Assembly: GCA_048061315.1 (NCBI GenBank)
Contig: JBGMRJ010000017.1
Location: 1-33,804 of the forward strand
DNA: 33,804 bases
Source of the DNA: CAYQUC01 sp048061315
GTDB lineage: Bacteria; Pseudomonadota; Gammaproteobacteria; UBA6429; Thiohalophilaceae
Reading direction: 5' to 3'
Part shown: one piece after another, positions 9,901-17,902 of the stretch
How the letters are laid out: every line of letters starts with the position of its first letter
How positions within the stretch are numbered: the stretch's first letter is position 1
The notes under the pieces: generated by a model
What the model saw: only the letters and a program-made list of their open reading frames with translations
Told to the model about the DNA's origin: nothing
Databases searched by the model: none
Program-made: the position numbers and the translations under genes

Positions 9901-10404
9901 CAATGTTTCAAGAGCTGCTTCCTGGTATAAAATAGCCGCATCTTCAATGATACCGGGAACAGAACCAAATTCGGATAATAACGGTAATTGTCGAGCCAGT
10001 TCGGTACATAACGAATCAATGGTTTGTACCCGTAATCGACCGGTATGTTCGAGTAGATTCCATTGCTGTTTCGAATCCTGCTTTAGTGCCGCACGAGCAA
10101 GATGCCAGGTTTTTTTCTGATAATCATTCTCAGGCTCGTTATCGGTTGTCAAAGCAAAATTTAAGGATTCTAAAATTCGCTCACGCATTTCTCCAGCAGC
10201 TTTTCGGGTAAAAGTAATCGCTATAATTTCTTCAGGTTTTTTAACAATGGATAATAACTTTAAGTAGCGTTGGGTTAATAACCCGGTTTTACCGGAGCCA
10301 GCCGGAGCTTGAACGATAAATGAAACATCGGCCTGCAATGCCCTTTCACGTGCTACGTTATCAGCAGGAGTAATACCAGTTAAGTTACTCATCGCTACAG
10401 TCAT
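6970..10404 (-). CDS. AddA/RecB-like UvrD-family helicase with C-terminal PD-(D/E)XK nuclease
   Basis: This 1144-residue protein is the helicase-nuclease subunit of a double-strand-break processing pair. Walker A is APAGSGKTG (33-41), motif Ia is ITFTRKAAGEMRERI, Walker B is LLVDEFQDTSQ (435-445), motif III is LVGDPMQSIYRFR and motif VI is LYVAVTRAKQN (862-872). The C-terminal nuclease shows Asp1074 (MIIDR) and Asp1088-Tyr-Lys-Thr-Gly. The start overlaps the upstream gene by 20 bp from the first ATG. A second ATG four codons on (MSNLTG) overlaps by 8 bp and has AGGA upstream, so the true start is uncertain. Tight overlap with the AddB-like gene indicates translational coupling. The family is close to AddA; in gammaproteobacteria such pairs often coexist with RecBCD. 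Confidence 0.9.
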   Translation of the reverse strand: MTVAMSNLTGITPADNVARERALQADVSFIVQAPAGSGKTGLLTQRYLKLLSIVKKPEEIIAITFTRKAAGEMRERILESLNFALTTDNEPENDYQKKTWHLARAALKQDSKQQWNLLEHTGRLRVQTIDSLCTELARQLPLLSEFGSVPGIIEDAAILYQEAALETLHYLESRKPDYAWAAEALGNLLQYQDNRMDKVQQLIADMLGRRDQWLRHVADLDHEQLRRDQIEPVLKRIVEQTLLKLTKVIPEILTKQLPGLIQFAASNVAQESVIKCCSNLQDIPEATVDELPQWFAIAELLLTTDNNFRKPKGVNIKTGFPAATAGADKEQKALFKEQKKNFQDLLEALDEFGEFKKCLAEIRILPHYQYSDDEWNILESLFKILLFSTAQLRIVFSSHGKVDFIEMLLAAKRSLGESEFPSELSLRLDYQLKHLLVDEFQDTSQNQFDLFTQLTSGWTHGDGRSLFLVGDPMQSIYRFREAEVGLFIQAWNNGLGDIVLEPLNLTVNFRSQKAIIDWVNSKFPAIFPAQNDKTSGAVCYTHFDAFKPLTNKTAVQLHSLFGRDDSEEAEIIINLIQQAQQTNPDGKIAVLCRNKSHLADIVALLNEKSLSYQAVEINVLNTLPVIQDLLSLSKALLHLADRIAWLALLRAPFIGLTLSDIHLLTFEHPTKTVLQCLYNETIVKTLSDDGQLRLQRIVPLITISIKNTQRLTLRSWIEELWLALGGPACCETDTSLADAEVYFQLLESLESEKELLDAESLNKHCQKLFALADIHASDKLQLMTIHKSKGLEFETVIIPGLGKTTASDKAKLLYWCERTSPQGYPELVFGPIKPVWDDKNKTTEYLKYLEYQKSEYEIGRLLYVAVTRAKQNLHLLGHVNIKSDGTMSTPASNSLLAQLWSLAEQQFIIEFDALDQQGAQQDEVDEHDSLIRYKNTSRLRLDNSWKCPAPPRDIEIVQTAATPEAEDINLEFDWAGDTAKHVGSIVHRLLEQLTVSNTTVDIKQISHSSKILLSRLGVIDEQLEPAVQRVITAIENTLSDKRGQWILSNEYKEAKSEFKITAVIDSEIRHMIIDRTFIDENDVRWIIDYKTGSHQGGGIDEFLDREQQRYESQLQNYANAMQLFENRQVKMALYFPMMQQWREW

Positions 10405-13156
10405 CCTGTGTGATGCTGGTTGCCAGGTTATTTTTTTCTTCTAATTCATGAATACGACACAGTGGTGATAATTCACAATATAATTTTCGACAGGTTACCG
10501 GGCCATCTTTAGGATTAACGTCAATATGGGCTTGTTTAAAATCACTTGCCAACGAATTAATGACAGAATGCCAATCCGTTAGTACCGTTGGCCAGTGTTC
10601 TGTGGCGTCTTTTAAAATTCCTTTTCGAGTAGGCGGTAAATCGGGAATCAAACTTTCCTGCTTTACAACACCACTAAATTTAATGTCACCAGTTTTTAAC
10701 TGAGCAAATAAAACAGCCGATAGATTATCTCCCGATGCAACGCTATATAGCGGTAATTGAGGATCATTCGGACGATCACCAAACCAGTCTGTTGGTGATA
10801 CTTGCCCGGTTTTATAATCAATTACCATCTGACTGCCATCTTCAAGTTCATCGACACGATCAATAAATAGATGTGCTTTAACACCATTAATATCGATGTC
10901 TACTTCTCGCTCTGTCGCTATCACTTTAAATGGCGCTCGTTGAGCTTCAAGTTCCAACCAGTATGATACCAGTTGCAATAATCGCTGCTTTTCAATTCGT
11001 GTAAAACAGTCCTTAAATGTATCGGGCGATTTTATCGCCATATCTGTAATTGCTTTTTCAATGCACTGATTAATAACAGCTTCAAGCTGTGTTGTAGTCT
11101 GCGACTTTAATTGCTGTTGATCTGTTATGGTTTTCCAGAATAGTTCTAATACTGCATGCAATAAACTACCGCGCTTCATTGCATCCAGACCGGCTTCTGT
11201 TTTACGCATTGGTCGGGCATGTAAGCGATTTTCAACAAAGGCTCTAAAAGGACACAAAGATTGATTTTTAAAAATACTACTGCCACCCGATATTTTTTCC
11301 AAAGCAACACTTGCTACCGAATCGCTGAGCAATTCATCGAGTTTTGAACTTTGTTTAATACTCTGCAACCAGGTGTGTAGCGGCTCAAGACCCAGGGTAT
11401 CTTTTGTTATTTCATTAAAATCTTTAATTAACGGGCTTACACGCAGATTTTGAACCCCGGATTTAACGGGATAACTAAACACAACATTTTTTGCTGAACA
11501 CGCTAATCGTTTTGTTATTTTTTTAGCTATGACTAATTCACGTTCCCAACTGGCATGAGGCAGGCCATATTTTTTTTGCAGCTCCAAAGGAATAAATGGA
11601 TTGGGTCTGGGAGAAATTGGCCAAACTTCATCGTGTAAATTCATTACCCATAAGTAATCATAATCAAGTCCGATGCTTTCATATAAACCCAAAATTTGTA
11701 TCGTTGCAGTGCTGGATTGGATCTGAAATATTTTTTCAGATGCGAGTCGAAATAAATGTGATACGGCTTCTTCAAACGTGATTGCCCCGGTTACTGTTTG
11801 TAAGCTGGTGAATGTCTGTAATACAGCTTTCCATGCTTCAATTGTTTGATATTCTTCACTGGATAGCGTACGACCAGCACCCCACCCCGATACCATTAAC
11901 CACGTGTTTAACCAGCTAGCCCATTGCTGGTTATTCGCTTTACCAGGACATTCTGTTCTTAATGCAATTAACTTTGCAATAATCCCGGATAGCACCGGAC
12001 TATAATAATTCTTCCCTTCCCGGCTGCTGTAATAGTGCAAGGTTTTAAACGAAACTAATGGTTCACCCTGCTCTCGTAAATGACGATCTAATAACGCCCT
12101 GGAATTTTGCTCTTCTCTTGCGCCTAAAATATGAGGTGATCGTAACAAACTGCTTACGGTTTCAATAGTCATCTTGCCTCGAACAAGACTCAACAACTGA
12201 AATGCTGATTTTATAATTGAATAATCCGTTAGTGGCAATCCCATTGAGATATCCCAGGGTAATGCTGTTAAATTATCGGCATCTAATTTTTTGATATCGC
12301 TAGAACCCGAAAAATTAAACGCTACACCACTCGAGGGTAATAATATCTCTTTTAATTTATGCAGTAACTGGGGTCTTATCGAACTAATATCCGGTATAAC
12401 CAAAGCAATTCGGTTAGTTGGCTTGTGCTCAAGTATTTGCTTCGCCCAGATAACAAAGGTTTCGATTTCCTCACGAATATCAACGCAGGCTAATCGAGAA
12501 ACCTGTAACTCAACATTTTCTTGCGAATACCAATTTACTGTGCCAGTAAAAGTTTTAGATAATTTAAGCTTTTCAAATAAACTTTGCAGTTGTGGTGTGA
12601 GCTCTTCAAAACCCAGTAATACAATTTCATTATTCTTAATTAATAGCGGATAATAATCTAATGAGGCTAATTGAGATATAACAATCCAGTTTTCCTGTTG
12701 GCAGCGTTTTTCAAACTCAGTAGACCAGTAATGAAATGCCCTGGCATCATCGCTAGTTTGATAATCAGAATTAACACGTTGTAAATTCCAGTTTTGTAAT
12801 AGATGCCAGGCATCACTCACGGATTTTGCAGTAGCAGTAATTCGTAATAATCCATTACCATACGAACTGTCTTTGATTATTGCTTCCCAAACTTGAAATT
12901 CTTGTTCACTACTGAGTAATACTGTATCGGATGATATTACACCACTGACTATGGCATTTTCCCAATTTTTAACCAACCAGCTATTCACCGGGAGAACATC
13001 AGGACTCGACCAGGCAGAATTATTATTCTCTATATTAAATGCATCAAATTTATCAACCAAAACACCAGCAAGACGATTATTTCCGGTCAACACCGTTGCA
13101 CCACGCGTTAGGGCATCTAATAATTCCTGCTGGTTAATTAACTGTTCTATAAGCAT
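10385..13156 (-). CDS. AddB-like PD-(D/E)XK nuclease, probable DNA repair protein
   Basis: This 923-residue protein resembles the family annotated as 'probable DNA repair protein' with extended similarity to AddB. The N-terminal half is an inactivated helicase-like region with no good Walker A (VLTGNNRLA at the usual place). The C-terminal nuclease has a His helix (GSLLHAVLELFW, His667), then FIDR and VIDYKTG (Asp780). Four cysteines match the AddB iron-sulfur staple: Cys635 (SLCPFRAF) before the nuclease and Cys889, Cys894, Cys900 after it. The second and third are separated by four residues, whereas I recall two in AddB. No clear ribosome binding site precedes the ATG. It is the first gene of the operon, divergent from the pirin gene, and likely forms a heterodimer with its neighbour. 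Confidence 0.88.
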   Translation of the reverse strand: MLIEQLINQQELLDALTRGATVLTGNNRLAGVLVDKFDAFNIENNNSAWSSPDVLPVNSWLVKNWENAIVSGVISSDTVLLSSEQEFQVWEAIIKDSSYGNGLLRITATAKSVSDAWHLLQNWNLQRVNSDYQTSDDARAFHYWSTEFEKRCQQENWIVISQLASLDYYPLLIKNNEIVLLGFEELTPQLQSLFEKLKLSKTFTGTVNWYSQENVELQVSRLACVDIREEIETFVIWAKQILEHKPTNRIALVIPDISSIRPQLLHKLKEILLPSSGVAFNFSGSSDIKKLDADNLTALPWDISMGLPLTDYSIIKSAFQLLSLVRGKMTIETVSSLLRSPHILGAREEQNSRALLDRHLREQGEPLVSFKTLHYYSSREGKNYYSPVLSGIIAKLIALRTECPGKANNQQWASWLNTWLMVSGWGAGRTLSSEEYQTIEAWKAVLQTFTSLQTVTGAITFEEAVSHLFRLASEKIFQIQSSTATIQILGLYESIGLDYDYLWVMNLHDEVWPISPRPNPFIPLELQKKYGLPHASWERELVIAKKITKRLACSAKNVVFSYPVKSGVQNLRVSPLIKDFNEITKDTLGLEPLHTWLQSIKQSSKLDELLSDSVASVALEKISGGSSIFKNQSLCPFRAFVENRLHARPMRKTEAGLDAMKRGSLLHAVLELFWKTITDQQQLKSQTTTQLEAVINQCIEKAITDMAIKSPDTFKDCFTRIEKQRLLQLVSYWLELEAQRAPFKVIATEREVDIDINGVKAHLFIDRVDELEDGSQMVIDYKTGQVSPTDWFGDRPNDPQLPLYSVASGDNLSAVLFAQLKTGDIKFSGVVKQESLIPDLPPTRKGILKDATEHWPTVLTDWHSVINSLASDFKQAHIDVNPKDGPVTCRKLYCELSPLCRIHELEEKNNLATSITQDDCSDE

Positions 13157-13201
13157 TTTATTTAGTATTGTTTAATCGGCAGTCACAGTATGCATGGAAA
13201 A

Positions 13202-13219
13202 AGTCTTGCTGTGAAGACT
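13202..13219. promoter_or_regulatory. Possible operator: AGTCTT-6-AAGACT inverted repeat
   Basis: A 6-bp inverted repeat with a 6-nt centre ends one base before the -35 element of the proposed pirin promoter, in the 128-bp divergent gap. The position suits a regulator binding site, but no cognate regulator gene is visible in the window. Confidence 0.3.
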
Positions 13220-13220
13220 C

Positions 13221-13248
13221 TTGATATTTCAATTAAAAACGCCATAAT
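13221..13248 (+). promoter_or_regulatory. Probable sigma-70 promoter of the pirin gene
   Basis: TTGATA (13221-13226) and CATAAT (13243-13248) are each one mismatch from consensus and are separated by 16 bp. Transcription would begin near 13255, about 30 nt before the pirin ATG. Confidence 0.5.
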
Positions 13249-13284
13249 AATAGACTCAAATCGGCTCACACAAGGGAACAAAGC

Positions 13285-14019
13285 ATGACTGCAATTTCTG
13301 AACGTCGTAAAACAAAAGAAACACTGGAAGGAGACGGTGTTGTCGTTCGCCGACTAATGCCAATTCACGACTTTATGAATTTTGACCCATTCGCTCTGTG
13401 GGATCATTTTACCATTCAACCCGCGAATGGTTTTCCGGATCATCCCCATCGTGGATTTGAAGCGATTACTTATGTTTTCTCAGGCACGATGAATCATAGT
13501 GACAATCTTGGCAATTCTTCTACCGTCAATGCAGGTGGCGCACAACGTTTCACTGCAGGTAGTGGTTTGGTGCATTCAGAAATGCCAGCCAAACACGGTG
13601 AAACCATTGGGATACAACTCTGGATTAATCTACCTCAAAGGCTTAAATCAATTGCACCTGATTACCAACAAGTCGATGCCGATGAAATACCTGAGCACGA
13701 ATTTAAACACGGCGTGGTACGATATATTGTTGGACAAAACTCACCTTTAAAATTGCAAACAGCAATTGAATATCGCGACATAAAGTTCAGTAGCAATGGA
13801 GATTATCAAACTGATATTCCCAAGACCTATCAGGGTTTTGTTTATGTTGCTCAGGGTAAGGTTACCGTTGAGAACCAGCTAGTAGAACAAGGTGGTGCTT
13901 ATTTTTTGTCAGAAGTCAGTAGTTTAACTATTTCAGGTCAAAATGATGCCAGAGTGATGCTCTGCTTTGGCATGCCACACGGAGAAAAAATGCATCAACA
14001 TGGGCCCTATGTTGATTAA
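13285..14019 (+). CDS. Pirin family protein
   Basis: This 244-residue cytoplasmic double-cupin protein belongs to the pirin family, some members of which (E. coli YhhW) oxidise quercetin. The N-terminal cupin has the metal ligands in the usual pattern: His53 and His55 (FPDHPHRGFE), then His97 and Glu99 (GLVHSEM). The C-terminal cupin is shorter, also as expected. The ATG is preceded by AAGGGA at good spacing. It is transcribed alone from its own promoter and converges on the hydrolase gene with 16 bp between stops and no clear hairpin. The physiological substrate is not known; quercetinase activity cannot be assumed from the fold. Confidence 0.9.
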   Translation: MTAISERRKTKETLEGDGVVVRRLMPIHDFMNFDPFALWDHFTIQPANGFPDHPHRGFEAITYVFSGTMNHSDNLGNSSTVNAGGAQRFTAGSGLVHSEMPAKHGETIGIQLWINLPQRLKSIAPDYQQVDADEIPEHEFKHGVVRYIVGQNSPLKLQTAIEYRDIKFSSNGDYQTDIPKTYQGFVYVAQGKVTVENQLVEQGGAYFLSEVSSLTISGQNDARVMLCFGMPHGEKMHQHGPYVD

Positions 14020-14035
14020 TTTTTTAATAGTAACT

Positions 14036-14911
14036 TTATTTCGAATTTAGTACAGGAAATGTATTATTTAACATTGAATTTAGATATTGAACAAATAATT
14101 GACGATTTTCCTCAATTGAGAATATTTGAATATGCTTAATTTTTTCTGAAGACCAAAATAATTTCGGATTATTTGCTGCCTGATACAATGCAAGGCCATG
14201 TGAATAGGGAATTATTTCATCATTTTTGCTATGCATAATTAATACCGGTACTGGACTAATCTTTGGTATTGCTTCAATAGGAGGGTAATCATCTGAGACG
14301 GTAAATGATAATGGCCATTGGATTGCCCAGGTTAACCAAAAGTTGTCCAGAACATCTCGGGTTATATTACGATAACTGGTAAAACTACTATCAGCGATCA
14401 TACCGCGAATCATGTTTTTATGTTCAGATTCTGATAATGCATTTAATGCAATAGCGGCACCCAAGCTTTGACCAAAGACAATAATTTTCTGGTTATCGAT
14501 AGATTTTTTTTGAAATAACCAATCCAGGGCAGCATGAAAATCTTTTTGAACACCGGATAATGTTGGCTGCCCTTCCGATTTTCCATACCCCTGATAATCA
14601 AACAAAAAAACATTAAATCCGGAATACGGAAGCCAAAAGACACTATTGATATGTGAGCTTATATTTTGTGCATTACCGTGTAGAAATAAAATTGTTCCCT
14701 TTGCCACCGGTTCACGACTTGGTAGAAACCAACCGTGTAATTTTATATTATTCTCTGTGTTAAAATAAACATCTTTATATATAACATGATTAACTTCAAG
14801 ATCAATATATTCAATATTATCGGGTTGAAAAACTACTCCAGTGCATGCCAATAGCATAAAACTAATACTCAGCAAAGTTAAAAAAATTGAAACATACTTT
14901 CTTATGGTCAT
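14036..14911 (-). CDS. Lipoprotein alpha/beta hydrolase
   Basis: This 291-residue serine hydrolase is predicted to be membrane-anchored by lipidation: the N-terminus is basic and then hydrophobic, ending in LLAC with Cys23. The alpha/beta hydrolase fold is shown by the oxyanion segment LFLHGNAQN (75-83), the nucleophile elbow GQSLGA with Ser149, Asp231 (HSKNDEIIP) and a late His260. It resembles the BAAT/serine-aminopeptidase type of hydrolases. Its ATG overlaps the stop codon of the upstream DUF4105 gene by one base (TAATG), so the two are translationally coupled and probably work in the same compartment. The substrate is unknown; an acyl ester in the envelope is plausible but inferred. Confidence 0.85.
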   Translation of the reverse strand: MTIRKYVSIFLTLLSISFMLLACTGVVFQPDNIEYIDLEVNHVIYKDVYFNTENNIKLHGWFLPSREPVAKGTILFLHGNAQNISSHINSVFWLPYSGFNVFLFDYQGYGKSEGQPTLSGVQKDFHAALDWLFQKKSIDNQKIIVFGQSLGAAIALNALSESEHKNMIRGMIADSSFTSYRNITRDVLDNFWLTWAIQWPLSFTVSDDYPPIEAIPKISPVPVLIMHSKNDEIIPYSHGLALYQAANNPKLFWSSEKIKHIQIFSIEENRQLFVQYLNSMLNNTFPVLNSK

Positions 14912-16881
14912 TAGTAATACCAGTTCAAACTCAGTTTAATTTCATTTTGTAAATCGCCTTTTACGCCCTCTGAAAACCAATGTAATCTTATTGCCTGATT
15001 TTTGGTTATTAAATAACTTTGTGCAAGTTCATAACGCTGATAAGTTAAATTATTATGAGAGTCATAAAATTGTGTTGTTGTATCAAGCCAAATTTTCCAC
15101 TCTTGTGTCACTTGCCATAATAAACCCAGATTTGGGCCTACTGCAAATGATGTATAATTTTTTAAATTACTATGAACCATGGCCGTAACTTCAATTAAGC
15201 CATAAACGCGTAAACTATCAAAGAGTTGATAGCTAATCCCGCCACCACCATTTAGGGTATACACTAGGGTGTTTTTATCACCTTTAACGGGCAACCGTCT
15301 AAATCCGGTATTTATTTTCCAGCTCATGGGTTTAAAAAATTGTGTTCGGGGTTTGATAGAATAAATATTTACAAAATCAAATTTTTGTAACGTTACCTTA
15401 TTTTGATTCTCATAATATCGAGCGGAGATATCGAGGAAGTTAATCTGTAAACCATCAACATAACCATTATTGTTGTCGAGTAGATCATGATATGCCGGAC
15501 GCCAATTAAGTTCGATGAAATTAACATTCGATTTTTGTCCTATTGAATAAATCATTTTTGATGATTTATGGCCTTGTTCAGGTCTAATAGCAGGTCTAGG
15601 TGCATCCGGTAAATTAATATCAGGATTAAGTTTGTTTCGCGCTTTCAATAGTGCCAACGATCGCTTTGCATAATCAGGACGTGAAATCTCATTCGATTTA
15701 TACAAATATTGTAATAATGTATACGCTAATTCCAGGGTATAAATTTTTTCTTTTTCGGGTAATAACATTAATTGAGAATCAGTAGTCAGATTTTTATCAT
15801 GAACCAAACCCAAAATTAAATCCAAGTTTTGTCCTGTATAATTTTCTAACTGATATTTCAAATTAGTAAGCAATGATGGTCGATAGTAAGTATTTTTTAT
15901 TAAGTTTTTTTCTTGAATCACACGAACTGTATCGGCAGGTATTACTTCTACAGGAAATTTATTAGCCAGGTTCAAACCGGGGCGAGCTACATCTAATAAA
16001 GCTAGTAACTGATATGAACAATTTTCATCCAAAAAATAATAATCAAATATTATTTGTCGTAATTCCCACATATGTTCCAGTAAACGAATTGATTCATTAG
16101 GTGTTAAATTAAGTTCATATTCCCATATATCTCGATTCTCAAGATCATTATATTCGTTAACTTTATCGTAATAAGGCAAAATATCAAATAATCCTGGATA
16201 TCCACCAACAAGTCCTTTAACAGCAAAAAGTAAGCCATTGCGTTCATCGGTATTAGCCGCGTAAGTTATTGCATACGAAGTTAAATTGGACTTTCCTTTC
16301 ACTTTTGGAGGATCGACTCGTAATAAGGTATGACCAAACATCGAACCAGGGTTATTAATATAGGCTGAAGGAAATGACAAAGTAATACTGTTAGGCTGAA
16401 TTGAATTTATCCATGATTGATATTCGGTACATACGACTCTGGGTAAGGCATCTTCTAACGAAGGGAATTGTTCAATTAACCAATTTCTTCTAGCAATGAA
16501 TAAGCATTGAGGGTGCTCATTTGAGTTAGAAATTGGAACTGGATTGAACATAGATCGAATTGTAGCGCTTAACTCTGCTTTTGGATTCGTTTTCCCATCA
16601 TTTGCAAAAAAATAATTAGAGCTATCTGCCTGACTGGTTAATCCAGAACTAAAGGTATTAGTGCGATAATGCATAAGATCATACCAACTTGATTGATCAT
16701 GCAATTTAACTGCTACGGCTTTATCAATAAATAATTGAATTGATTTTTCATTGGAGTCTGCAAATGCATTTTGAAAACTAAATGAAAATAATGCAATAAT
16801 GACTAAGGAAACAACTTTTGGAATCACACCAATTTTAGGTATTAGTTTATAGTGGTTTTTATTTGAACAACAAAAATACAT
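14911..16881 (-). CDS. DUF4105 (Lnb N-terminal-like) periplasmic domain fused to a predicted beta-barrel
   Basis: This 656-residue protein has a signal peptide ending near NAFA (residue 41). The conserved DUF4105 core includes PGSMFGHTLLRVDPP with His184, and later DENCSYQLLALLD with Asn287-Cys288. His-before-Asn-Cys order is the arrangement of permuted NlpC/P60 (papain-like) enzymes, suggesting a Cys-His active site; this is inference. The last ~220 residues alternate polar and hydrophobic residues in strands and end in WYY, as outer-membrane beta-barrels do. The N-region before the hydrophobic segment is long; a GTG at codon 19 (16827) would give a neater signal peptide but lacks a ribosome binding site. 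Coupled by TAATG to the lipoprotein hydrolase. The natural function is unknown. Confidence 0.82.
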   Translation of the reverse strand: MYFCCSNKNHYKLIPKIGVIPKVVSLVIIALFSFSFQNAFADSNEKSIQLFIDKAVAVKLHDQSSWYDLMHYRTNTFSSGLTSQADSSNYFFANDGKTNPKAELSATIRSMFNPVPISNSNEHPQCLFIARRNWLIEQFPSLEDALPRVVCTEYQSWINSIQPNSITLSFPSAYINNPGSMFGHTLLRVDPPKVKGKSNLTSYAITYAANTDERNGLLFAVKGLVGGYPGLFDILPYYDKVNEYNDLENRDIWEYELNLTPNESIRLLEHMWELRQIIFDYYFLDENCSYQLLALLDVARPGLNLANKFPVEVIPADTVRVIQEKNLIKNTYYRPSLLTNLKYQLENYTGQNLDLILGLVHDKNLTTDSQLMLLPEKEKIYTLELAYTLLQYLYKSNEISRPDYAKRSLALLKARNKLNPDINLPDAPRPAIRPEQGHKSSKMIYSIGQKSNVNFIELNWRPAYHDLLDNNNGYVDGLQINFLDISARYYENQNKVTLQKFDFVNIYSIKPRTQFFKPMSWKINTGFRRLPVKGDKNTLVYTLNGGGGISYQLFDSLRVYGLIEVTAMVHSNLKNYTSFAVGPNLGLLWQVTQEWKIWLDTTTQFYDSHNNLTYQRYELAQSYLITKNQAIRLHWFSEGVKGDLQNEIKLSLNWYY

Positions 16882-16901
16882 TTTTTTTCACTTAAATAAA
16901 A

Positions 16902-16932
16902 AAACCCGACGGGTAATGCAACCGTCGGGTTT
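16902..16932 (-). terminator. Strong intrinsic terminator after the DUF3015 gene
   Basis: AAACCCGACGG (16902-16912) and CCGTCGGGTTT (16922-16932) form an 11-bp GC-rich stem with a 9-nt loop. On the minus strand the stem is followed by about seven T residues. It ends roughly 20 nt before the start codon of the DUF4105 gene on the same strand. Confidence 0.9.
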
Positions 16933-16957
16933 GATACTCTAAAAACTTAATCGTTAA

Positions 16958-17443
16958 TTAAGCAGCATATTGAGCTAAAGTTGACTGATTAGACATAACT
17001 TCACCTAAATTACTTAAAACTTCTTTAACAGTTGAATTTTCAGACACAAATATTGAATCAAAATTTTCACGTGTTGTTTTGTAGAAAGTAGCTTTATCTT
17101 GCTCAGCAATACCCATTAAGTTAGCCATCGTTTCTAAAGATTCACCTTTACCAACAGCCATATCATGAGATACTTTGTCTATATTTGCAGCCATAAATGT
17201 TGATAAAGCAGCTGAATAAGTTACAACACCATTTTTCTTACAACCTAAAGTACCGGATGTAATACCAAACGTGTTATTGAATGACGTAGCATTAGTTGTA
17301 ATTGCTAATGATTCATTCATTGTTCCAGTTTTTCCCTTAAAGATCATTGATCCTAAACCACAACTACCAACATTATTTGGTGCAGCATTAGCAAAACTAA
17401 CACTAGCCAAGGTTAAAACTGTTGCTACTAAAATTTTTTTCAT
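16958..17443 (-). CDS. DUF3015 family secreted protein
   Basis: This 161-residue protein has a clear signal peptide, cleaved after SFANA (about residue 21). The mature part shows the DUF3015 hallmarks: an early CGLGSMIF, then ATSFNNTFGITSGTLGC. Cys28 and Cys69 could form a disulfide. The family is found in proteobacterial periplasms and has no established function. Translation should be efficient, with GGAG about nine bases upstream of the ATG. A promoter candidate and a small hairpin lie upstream and a strong terminator lies downstream, suggesting an abundant, mostly monocistronic transcript. Confidence 0.9.
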   Translation of the reverse strand: MKKILVATVLTLASVSFANAAPNNVGSCGLGSMIFKGKTGTMNESLAITTNATSFNNTFGITSGTLGCKKNGVVTYSAALSTFMAANIDKVSHDMAVGKGESLETMANLMGIAEQDKATFYKTTRENFDSIFVSENSTVKEVLSNLGEVMSNQSTLAQYAA

Positions 17444-17490
17444 TCTTATAACTCCATTTTAATTTATTAAATTGTTTTTTGGAACAAATA

Positions 17491-17507
17491 CCAGTTACTT
17501 AAACTGG
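17491..17507 (-). promoter_or_regulatory. Hairpin at the predicted 5' end of the DUF3015 mRNA
   Basis: CCAGTT (17491-17496) and AACTGG (17502-17507) form a 6-bp stem with a 5-nt loop. If transcription starts about seven bases after the proposed -10, the stem lies at the very 5' end of the message, a position where hairpins stabilise mRNAs such as ompA. Confidence 0.35.
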
Positions 17508-17513
17508 AAAATG

Positions 17514-17543
17514 ATTATCGGACTTTACTTGAGCTGTGTCGAA
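17514..17543 (-). promoter_or_regulatory. Candidate promoter of the DUF3015 gene
   Basis: On the minus strand TTCGAC (17538-17543) and GATAAT (17514-17519) are separated by 18 bp. The -10 is one mismatch from consensus and the -35 is weaker. The implied leader is about 64 nt. Confidence 0.4.
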
Positions 17544-17789
17544 CATAAATTATTCGTTAAAAATAAAAAATATTTATAGCCAATATAAATTATGAATTTA
17601 TTTCTTAAATATTTCTGAACTGACTAAAATTGGGTAATAAACATACTTGTAAAGCTTAACTAAATCATTGGTAATCGTGTTTGTGCAAATACAAATTCGC
17701 AACCACAATGAGTCGTTCACTTTGATTCTTTACCATTATGATATAACTCATTGATTTCAATATTTTTATTCAGGAGTATTAGTTAATTG

Positions 17790-17821
17790 TTATATACTTT
17801 ATACCGTGGTTTGTATATAAT
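17790..17821 (+). promoter_or_regulatory. Candidate sulP promoter -10 overlapped by an inverted repeat
   Basis: TATAAT at 17816-17821 is a perfect -10 hexamer, with TG a few bases upstream but no good -35. An 8-bp inverted repeat, TTATATAC (17790-17797) and GTATATAA (17813-17820), overlaps it, as an operator for a repressor or activator would. AT-richness raises the chance of coincidence. A start here would give a leader of about 230 nt. Confidence 0.35.
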
Positions 17822-17902
17822 TAGCGTTTATTTGTAGTCTGCGTTACTCCTTGTAGTAAACCTATTCTGGATAATAAATTAACTCTTTCCGTTTCCTGGT
17901 TA

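Noticed and set aside
8904..10019. Several minus- and plus-strand open frames inside the AddA-like gene
   Set aside because: All lie within an intact helicase frame with conserved motifs on both sides; none has a plausible start or family.
13285..14019. Quercetin dioxygenase as a firm function for the pirin gene
   Set aside because: The metal ligands fit, but pirins with the same ligands have varied or unknown activities.
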